This document shows positions 59,148-64,000 of a stretch of DNA of 64,000 bases, one piece after another. The notes beneath the pieces are model-generated. The model did no database searches. It was not told the origin of the DNA and worked only from the letters and a program-made list of their open reading frames with translations. How positions within the stretch are numbered: the stretch's first letter is position 1; each line of letters opens with the position of its first letter. The stretch is from the NCBI GenBank assembly GCA_001657395.1, contig LYSY01000008.1, positions 1-64,000 of the forward strand, read 5' to 3'. A program made the translations under genes and the position numbers. The DNA comes from Rhodospirillales bacterium BBD 1991-14 (GTDB taxonomy: Bacteria > Pseudomonadota > Alphaproteobacteria > Kiloniellales > Kiloniellaceae).

Positions 59148-59612
59148 GTGATAAGGGTTCAGGAGCAGGACTTCGACGTCGGCGCAGAGCTGGCCAGGCT
59201 GACCGAAGGCAACACCGCCATCGGCGGGCTCGCCGTCTTCGTCGGGCTGGTGCGGGACCACGTTGGGTCTAAGGGGGCCGGCGGCAGCGGCATCAGCGCC
59301 ATGACCCTGGAGCACTACCCGGCCATGACCGAGAAGATGCTGGCCGAGATCGAAGCCGAGGCGCAGGGGCGCTGGCCGCTGGAGGCGAGCCTCATCATCC
59401 ACCGCTACGGGCGGTTGGAGCCCGGTGACCAGATCGTCATGGTGGCCGCCGCCTCCGCCCACCGCGAGGCCGCCTTCGAGGCCTGCCAGTTCCTCATGGA
59501 CTGGCTGAAGACCAAGGCCCCCTTCTGGAAGCTGGAAGAAACCGACCAGGGCGCCCAATGGGTCGACGCCCGCTCCAGCGACGATGCCGCCGCGGCGCGC
59601 TGGGTGAAGTGA
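59148..59612 (+). CDS. moaE: Molybdopterin synthase catalytic subunit
   Basis: 154 residues from the GTG at 59148, placed by GGGAGG about seven bases upstream. MoaE motifs: IGGLAVFVGLVRDHVG, MTLEHYPAMTEKMLAEIEAEA, IIHRYGRLEPGDQIVMVAAASAHREAAFEACQFLMDWLKTKAPFWKLE, the last containing the catalytic Lys pair. Forms the heterotetramer with MoaD that converts precursor Z to molybdopterin. The Gly/Ser insertion after LVRDHV is slightly longer than usual. Last gene of the operon; a dispersed repeat follows. Confidence 0.94.
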   Translation: MIRVQEQDFDVGAELARLTEGNTAIGGLAVFVGLVRDHVGSKGAGGSGISAMTLEHYPAMTEKMLAEIEAEAQGRWPLEASLIIHRYGRLEPGDQIVMVAAASAHREAAFEACQFLMDWLKTKAPFWKLEETDQGAQWVDARSSDDAAAARWVK

Positions 59613-59660
59613 GATCCGGATGCGGCGGAGTGAAGCCTCGCCTTTCGTTACTCCTCCGCC

Positions 59661-59766
59661 CGTCATCCCGGCCTTGAGCCGGGATCCATAGGGCTGCTCG
59701 CTGAAATCTCTCCCATCCGCTTCGCGCCTGACCCCACAGTGGACCCCGGATCAGGTCCGGGGTGAC
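59661..59766. repeat. Dispersed palindromic repeat pair between moaE and an MFS gene
   Basis: Two hairpins of the widespread alphaproteobacterial type, GTCATCCCGGCCTTGAGCCG at the left and CCCCGGATCAGGTCCGGGGT at the right, lie in inverse order with a spacer. The right one contains the stop codon and last codons of the minus-strand MFS gene. Confidence 0.85.
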
Positions 59767-60974
59767 GATAGATATGACGGCATCCGCCCCAGCGTCAGTG
59801 CCGCGGCGAGCGTCAGCCAGCAGGCGGCAACGACGGCCAGCACCGTGAAGCCGAAGTCGGCGTAGACCAGGCCCATGGCGGCGCCGGCGAGGAAGTGGGC
59901 GATGTAGGTGACGCCGCTGTAGAGGCCCATGACCGCACCGCGCGTCTGCTCCGGGCCGCCCGAGAGCTGCGAGACGATGATGTTGAGGCCGATGTGGTTC
60001 AGCACGCCCCAGAGCCCCGACAGCAGCAGGATCGCCGTCGGCCCGGCGGCAGCGGCCCAGGGCTGCGCCAAGTAGAGCAGGGCCAGCAGAACGAAGACCG
60101 GCGCCGCCACCCGCCAGGGGCCGAGGCGGTCGAGCAGGCCGTCGAAGACCATGGCCGCGCCGAAGCCGAGGCCGTAGGCCAGTGCCACCAGTCCGCCGAG
60201 GCCGGCCCCCGCATCGTGCAGCCCGCGCAGGTGATCGCTGAGGAAGGTATAGGTGCCGTAAAAGGCGATCATGTAGGCCAGCGTCACCAGCAGCAGGCGC
60301 AGCACGCCCGGCTGGGTCAAAGCCTGGCGGTAGGTGACACCGGCGGAGGCCTGTGCAGGGGTCTGTGCGGGGGCCTGACCGGCGCCGCGCCGCGGCAGGC
60401 TGAGAAAGCTGAACGCCGAGAGCGCCGCCAGGCCGGCCAGTGCCCCGAAAGCACCGCGCCAGCCGAGCTGGTCGGAGAGAACAGCGGCCAGCGGCACCCC
60501 CAGCACCAGGGCCAGTGACCAGCCGGTGATCACCCGTCCCACGGCGCGCGCCCGCAGGGCTTCGGGCGAGAGGTCGCCGGCCAGCGCATAGACCGAGGGC
60601 AGGATCACCCCCGCCGCCAGGCCGCAGGCGGCCAGGGCCGCAGCGAGCATCCACCAATTCGCCGCAAGGGCTGCCGCCAGCAGCGCCGCCCCCAGGGCCA
60701 GCATGGCGGCGATGAGGGTCGGGCGCCGCGGCCAGAGGTCGAGGCGCGGCGCCGCGGCCAACGCCGCCAGGGCAACGCCCGCACCATAAGCGCCGTGGGC
60801 GCGGCCGATGGCCGCCGGCCCGACCCCCAGGTCGCGCGCCATGTCGGTCAGCATCGGCGCCACCATCAGCGCCTGGATGCCGACCACGGTGATGCCCAGC
60901 ATCAGGCAGGCCAGATGGCGGCTCTGGGCGCCGGTGAACTTGGCGCCTGCGGCGCCCAGGGTCGTCTCCGCCAT
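59751..60974 (-). CDS. MFS transporter
   Basis: 407 residues, ATG complementary to 60972-60974. Twelve helices are visible, in two halves around a central Ala/Gln-rich loop (AGQAPAQTPAQASAG). The first half includes GAYGAGVALAALAAAPRLDLWPRRPTL (cytoplasmic loop signature) and VYALAGDLSPEALRARAVG, and the second VFDGLLDRLGPWRVAAP. Substrate unknown; resembles drug exporters. The final residues (YLSSPRT) are encoded by a dispersed repeat. Divergent from an Lrp-type regulator, the likely controller. Confidence 0.85.
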   Translation of the reverse strand: MAETTLGAAGAKFTGAQSRHLACLMLGITVVGIQALMVAPMLTDMARDLGVGPAAIGRAHGAYGAGVALAALAAAPRLDLWPRRPTLIAAMLALGAALLAAALAANWWMLAAALAACGLAAGVILPSVYALAGDLSPEALRARAVGRVITGWSLALVLGVPLAAVLSDQLGWRGAFGALAGLAALSAFSFLSLPRRGAGQAPAQTPAQASAGVTYRQALTQPGVLRLLLVTLAYMIAFYGTYTFLSDHLRGLHDAGAGLGGLVALAYGLGFGAAMVFDGLLDRLGPWRVAAPVFVLLALLYLAQPWAAAAGPTAILLLSGLWGVLNHIGLNIIVSQLSGGPEQTRGAVMGLYSGVTYIAHFLAGAAMGLVYADFGFTVLAVVAACWLTLAAALTLGRMPSYLSSPRT

Positions 60975-61017
60975 GCTCTCCTCCGTCGTGTGATGTCGAA
61001 CGGGGATTTATAGATTT

Positions 61018-61032
61018 CCGAACATCATTCGG
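61018..61032. promoter_or_regulatory. Candidate Lrp-type operator in the MFS/Lrp divergent region
   Basis: CCGAACATCATTCGG is an inverted repeat (CCGAA-N5-TTCGG) about halfway between the two divergent starts; similar TTCCG/CGAAT half-sites follow at 61064-61080. Weak evidence. Confidence 0.3.
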
Positions 61033-61103
61033 CTCAAGGCGGAATTAACCCCATCCGAGAAAATACGAATGGCGTTCCGTGCCGAACCTGATAAGGTCAC
61101 CCG

Positions 61104-61541
61104 ATGGACGCGATGGACCGAAAGCTGTTAGGCCTGCTGGCCGGGGACGCCACCCTCTCCTACAAGGACATGGGGGAGCGGTTGCACCTCTCGGCGCCGG
61201 CCGTGCACGAGCGGGTGAAGAAACTGAAGAAGGCCGGCGCCATCACCGGCACGGTGGCGCGCCTCGACGGGGCGGCGGTCGGCCGCCCGCTCTGCGCCTT
61301 CATCCACATGGATACCGAGGGCTGGGGCAAGTCGCCGGAGCTGATGGAGATCCAGGACGACTCCCGCGTCGAGGAGATCCACGCCGTCGCCGGCGACACC
61401 TGCGTCATCCTGAAGGTGCGCTGCGAGAGCACGAAAGCGCTGGAGGACATCCTCCACCGCCTCTACCAGGTGCCCGGCATGATCCGCACCCAGTCCTACA
61501 TCGTCCTCAACACCTACCTGGAGCGCGGCCCGGGGGTTTAG
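61104..61541 (+). CDS. Lrp/AsnC-family transcriptional regulator
   Basis: 145 residues. The N-terminal helix-turn-helix (DRKLLGLLAGDATLSYKDMGERLHLSAPAVHERVKKLKKAGAI) and a RAM domain (HAVAGDTCVILKVRCESTKALEDILHRLY) are complete. ATG at 61104; a second Met at codon 4 is an alternative. Divergent from the MFS carrier, as is common for amino-acid or metabolite exporters controlled by Lrp-like proteins. Confidence 0.9.
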   Translation: MDAMDRKLLGLLAGDATLSYKDMGERLHLSAPAVHERVKKLKKAGAITGTVARLDGAAVGRPLCAFIHMDTEGWGKSPELMEIQDDSRVEEIHAVAGDTCVILKVRCESTKALEDILHRLYQVPGMIRTQSYIVLNTYLERGPGV

Positions 61542-61596
61542 GAGATGCAACACTTCCCATATCTGAGCTCGACGACTCTTTCGGGGTAGCCTCGCG

Positions 61597-62328
61597 ATGA
61601 AGAAGCTGTTGGCCTTCGCATTTGTGGCATTGCTTGCGCTCGGCAACACCTCATTTCAGGCAGTGGCCAAGGATCTATCTCTAACCGGCCAACAGACGGA
61701 ACTCTCGGGTGAACCTTTCCGCGGACTGACCAGCGAGGAGGCTGTGATCGACCGCCTGTGCCCACCTCCGTTAAGAGAAGTCGATGGGTCTGCCTTCAGG
61801 TTCCTCAGCGATCGGGTCCGTGTGGACGACTTGAGTGACGCGCTTCTCAGCGCCATCGAGGCATCGCTGTTACGGGCAGTAGAGGTCTGCAATACGCAGA
61901 CATCCGAAAGAACCGGTCTTCTGCTTGCCGGGCTATTGGAGTCGGTCGCCGGACACAGATGGAATCATGGAGAGCTGCTCAAGGCCGACAACGCTCTCAA
62001 GATTGCTTTTGAAATCAGTCATGCGGAGTCACTGCCCCTCTTGAGCATCGGGATCCTTACGAGTTGGGCGCACTTGAAAGTGGACCTTGGGGACAGCTGG
62101 TCGGCCAGAGAATTAATCGACCTCCAGGCACAAATCGTCGAGGATCACCTCGACAAGAAGCCGCAAAGCCCGGTGCGAACTAGCCGCCTTGTCCACGCCC
62201 TGCGCGATCAAGCTTACATCTATGATGTCATCGGCTTGAGCCGCGAAGCGGCAGCGCTCAATGAACGCGCTGCAGTAATGGAAGCCCGGCTGCCCCCTTG
62301 CGACACGGGTTGCATCTACACCGACTAG
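61597..62328 (+). CDS. Exported protein of unknown function, AT-richer than its neighbours
   Basis: 243 residues, ATG at 61597. A Sec signal peptide (MKKLLAFAFVALLALGNTSFQAVA, cleavage after AVA) precedes a mature protein with several helical segments resembling TPR-like arrays (SDALLSAIEASLLRAVEVCN; LLKADNALKIAFEISHAES; RDQAYIYDVIGLSREAAALNERAAVMEARL). Four or five Cys are present, two near the C-terminus (CDTGC). No family was recognised. Its codon use is more AT-rich than the surrounding genes, suggesting a more recently acquired gene. It lies 55 bases after the Lrp gene. Confidence 0.72.
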   Translation: MKKLLAFAFVALLALGNTSFQAVAKDLSLTGQQTELSGEPFRGLTSEEAVIDRLCPPPLREVDGSAFRFLSDRVRVDDLSDALLSAIEASLLRAVEVCNTQTSERTGLLLAGLLESVAGHRWNHGELLKADNALKIAFEISHAESLPLLSIGILTSWAHLKVDLGDSWSARELIDLQAQIVEDHLDKKPQSPVRTSRLVHALRDQAYIYDVIGLSREAAALNERAAVMEARLPPCDTGCIYTD

Positions 62329-62431
62329 AAAAGGGGAGACGAGCCGATCTTCTACGACTCATCTGCCTCATACCCAGTCGCCACCATCTCCAGTTCCTGA
62401 TCGCCGGCGACGCTCTTTCAGGCGATGGCGC

Positions 62432-63097
62432 CTATCCCTGACCGCCCGAGCCAAGAATCTGCGCGGCCCGCATCGCCGCGGCGGTCCGGTTGGTGACGCC
62501 CAGCACCCGCAGGATCACCGACACGTGGTAGCGGACGGTGTAAGGAGAGACTCCGAGCACAGCGGCAATCTCGCGGTTGGTCCGCCCGTCCCGCAGCTGT
62601 TCCAGGATCTCCATCTGCTGGAGGCTGAGCTTGCCGTCCGACGGCCCCGGCACAGCGGCAGGGTCCGACAGCTTCGTGGTCATCTTCTGCGCGTCGCTTT
62701 CCGGCTGACCGTCCGGTGGCGGCACCCAGACGTCACCGTCGATAACACGCCGCAAGGCAGCCACCGTCTGGTCTTCCGATGCACTGCGGTTCAGACAGCC
62801 GGCGGCGCCGACCTCGAGAGTCCGCACGGCGCTCTGCCGGTTGACGGCGTCACAAATCACAAGAACCGGAGCCGGGCGCACCGCATCGCTGACAACCTTG
62901 AGCTGGCGCAACGGCTCCCCGTTACAGGCCTCCAGGTCCAAAACGACAAGACCGAAGTCCGGTGCGTGAAGAACCTCATCGACCGCGTCTTGCAGCGACG
63001 GGGCTTCGCAGACCTCCGCGTCGTCGACGACCTGCCTTAGAAAAGTTGCGATTCCGGCCCGGTGAACGGCGGACCGCCCCCCAATCAGAGCCCTCAT
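62432..63097 (-). CDS. LuxR/NarL-type response regulator with degenerate receiver
   Basis: 221 residues. Residues 1-120 have the receiver fold and an Asp at 54 (VVLDLEACNG), but the acidic pair after strand 1 is replaced by Gly-Gly-Arg (ALIGGRSAVHRAG). The Thr/Ser after strand 4 is Cys (VLVICDAV) and the strand 5 Lys is missing (GCLNRSA), so phosphorylation is unlikely. Residues 150-215 form a LuxR DNA-binding domain (LQQMEILEQLRDGRTNREIAAVLGVSPYTVRYHVSVIL). No sensor kinase is adjacent. It is divergent from the chemoreceptor at the right edge; the AT-rich region between them is where it would act. Confidence 0.85.
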   Translation of the reverse strand: MRALIGGRSAVHRAGIATFLRQVVDDAEVCEAPSLQDAVDEVLHAPDFGLVVLDLEACNGEPLRQLKVVSDAVRPAPVLVICDAVNRQSAVRTLEVGAAGCLNRSASEDQTVAALRRVIDGDVWVPPPDGQPESDAQKMTTKLSDPAAVPGPSDGKLSLQQMEILEQLRDGRTNREIAAVLGVSPYTVRYHVSVILRVLGVTNRTAAAMRAAQILGSGGQG

Positions 63098-63471
63098 TGT
63101 CTGACCGCCCCACTAAACCCATGAGCGAGCCACGCCCGCTTGAATTCCTCATTACGTAGGTAAACCCATCGGTCCGATCAAGACAAATTGGCAAGTCCTT
63201 ATCCCACAAGATTCATAAGGATTACATGTCGGATATTTACACAATAAGTCAGCTATACATCTGTACAAACCCGATACAATATAACTATACAATACTATAA
63301 ATATACGATTCATCAATATTTAAATGAAAAGACGTACTACTCCAAACACCTTGCATTAGACCTTGTTTGTTTACGTCAGATTTTGGATCACCCAAATCGC
63401 GTCGCAGTATTGCAAGGACAGCGACAGGCTTCATCCCGCCTTGGCAAAGGCAAGCCAGAGGAGAGCAAGAC
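63098..63471. other. AT-rich divergent regulatory region
   Basis: No gene is seen. 63190-63360 is far more AT-rich than the rest of the window (ACAATATAACTATACAATAC, ATAAATATACGATTCATCAA). Inverted CCTTAT-N12-ATAAGG lies at 63197-63220, and TATACAATA-type words repeat at 63276-63304. The region holds the promoters of the LuxR-type regulator and the chemoreceptor; a good ribosome site (AGAGGAGAG) precedes the latter. Confidence 0.5.
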
Positions 63472-64000
63472 ATGTCCGTCCGTGCACGATTGGGTCAGGT
63501 CAGGATCGGGGCTTCCGTCGCCCAGAAGTTTCTCGGCATCGTCGCCATCTGCATCGCCCTGCTGCTGGTCACGGCCGGCTACGCGATCTTCCAGATCGAC
63601 AGCATCGGCAAGGAACTGGCCGAGGTTGCGGAGCGCGACATCCCCCTGACGGAGGTCATCTCGCGCATCACCGCCCATCAACTGGAGCAGTCGACCAAGC
63701 TGGAGCGCGCCCTGCGCTACGGCACCATCCTTGCGGGCGACGGGGGCGGGAACGGCGGCGAGAGCACCGGCGCCCGCGAGCGCTTCGCCGAGGCCAGCCA
63801 GCGCTTCACGGCCCTTGAAGAAACCGTCGGGAATGACTTCGCCGAGGCCGGAGAAATGGCCGCTCTGGCCGTCGCAACGGCCACAACCGCCGCTGCCCGG
63901 ACGGAGTTCGAACAGCTTTCCGCCCTGCTGTCCGAGGCAGAGACGGCCTATGGTGCCTTCGCCGAGCACGCCGCCGAACTGCTCGCCAAGCTGGAAGCCG
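63472..64000 (+). CDS. Methyl-accepting chemotaxis protein or related receptor (partial)
   Basis: About 176 residues are visible before the window ends, from the ATG at 63472 (AGGAGAG six to twelve bases upstream). A basic start (MSVRARLGQVRIG) is followed by transmembrane helix 1 (residues 19-42, FLGIVAICIALLLVTAGYAIF), then an alpha-helical periplasmic region (IGKELAEVAERDIPLTEVISRITAHQLEQSTKLERALRYG) typical of four-helix-bundle ligand-binding domains. HAMP and signalling domains would lie beyond the edge. A histidine kinase with the same sensor is an alternative. Confidence 0.75.
   Translation, partial: MSVRARLGQVRIGASVAQKFLGIVAICIALLLVTAGYAIFQIDSIGKELAEVAERDIPLTEVISRITAHQLEQSTKLERALRYGTILAGDGGGNGGESTGARERFAEASQRFTALEETVGNDFAEAGEMAALAVATATTAAARTEFEQLSALLSEAETAYGAFAEHAAELLAKLEA

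Overview
This is a high-GC chromosomal segment from an alphaproteobacterium, most likely in or near the Rhodospirillales. The placement is inferred from four things. The housekeeping proteins are alphaproteobacterial in style (RpoD with a long acidic insert, and yqeY-dnaG-rpoD order). Repeat families typical of these genomes lie in the intergenic gaps. There is an Irr-type iron box. Finally there is a class GN sortase with its VIT/VWA target. Apart from one tRNA and a few RNA-like segments the window is densely packed with protein genes. No prophage, insertion sequence, CRISPR array or rRNA is visible.

Layout. 1-6.9 kb: an exported LCCL-like protein cut by the window edge, tRNA-Ile2(CAU), three cell-envelope lipoproteins (CHAP hydrolase, glycine-zipper protein, RlpA), an adenylate cyclase, an MBL hydrolase and an EEP-family nuclease/phosphatase. 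7-12.3 kb, minus strand: the macromolecular-synthesis group yqeY, GNAT, dnaG, rpoD. 12.5-17.6 kb: carA-carB and greA. 17.6-24.5 kb: GNAT and Lrp regulator, then an ELM1-like / 2OG-oxygenase / 636-residue unknown trio, then a TetR-DUF1330 divergent pair. 24.7-28.7 kb: MFS, GNAT, trxB and LysR. 28.7-29.3 kb: no protein gene, but a strong candidate structured sRNA with its own terminator, followed by a repeat element. 29.3-35 kb: msrP, a Dps-like ferritin, an EF-G paralogue, argC and a VOC protein. 35-42.3 kb, minus strand: chemoreceptor, ECF sigma factor with its DGPF partner, GST, amidase, aspartate aminotransferase. 42.7-46 kb: the sortase target, the sortase and a 50-residue membrane protein in one overlapping operon. 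46-48.3 kb: an ArsR / two SRPBCC / DUF899 operon. 48.4-59.6 kb: uvrB, membrane protein, YaiI nuclease-like protein, msrB, a Na+/Ca2+ exchanger, folB, uvrC, then pgsA-mobB-moeA-moaD-moaE. 59.7-64 kb: MFS, Lrp, an AT-richer exported protein of unknown function, a LuxR-type regulator with a degenerate receiver, and the start of a methyl-accepting chemoreceptor.

Functional themes. Replication, transcription and repair are represented by dnaG, rpoD, greA, uvrB and uvrC. Arginine/pyrimidine supply is represented by carAB and argC. Methionine-sulfoxide repair is represented by msrB and the molybdenum enzyme msrP, whose cofactor genes mobB/moeA/moaD/moaE are in the same window. Iron storage appears as the Dps gene under a candidate Irr box, and surface protein anchoring as the sortase operon.

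The most interesting items for follow-up are: the multi-hairpin RNA at about 28850-29033, whose loops carry CUCCC-type anti-Shine-Dalgarno motifs; the third small membrane protein in the sortase operon; the ELM1/oxygenase/unknown trio; an EF-G paralogue lacking the catalytic histidine; and several precise palindromic operators that overlap start codons.
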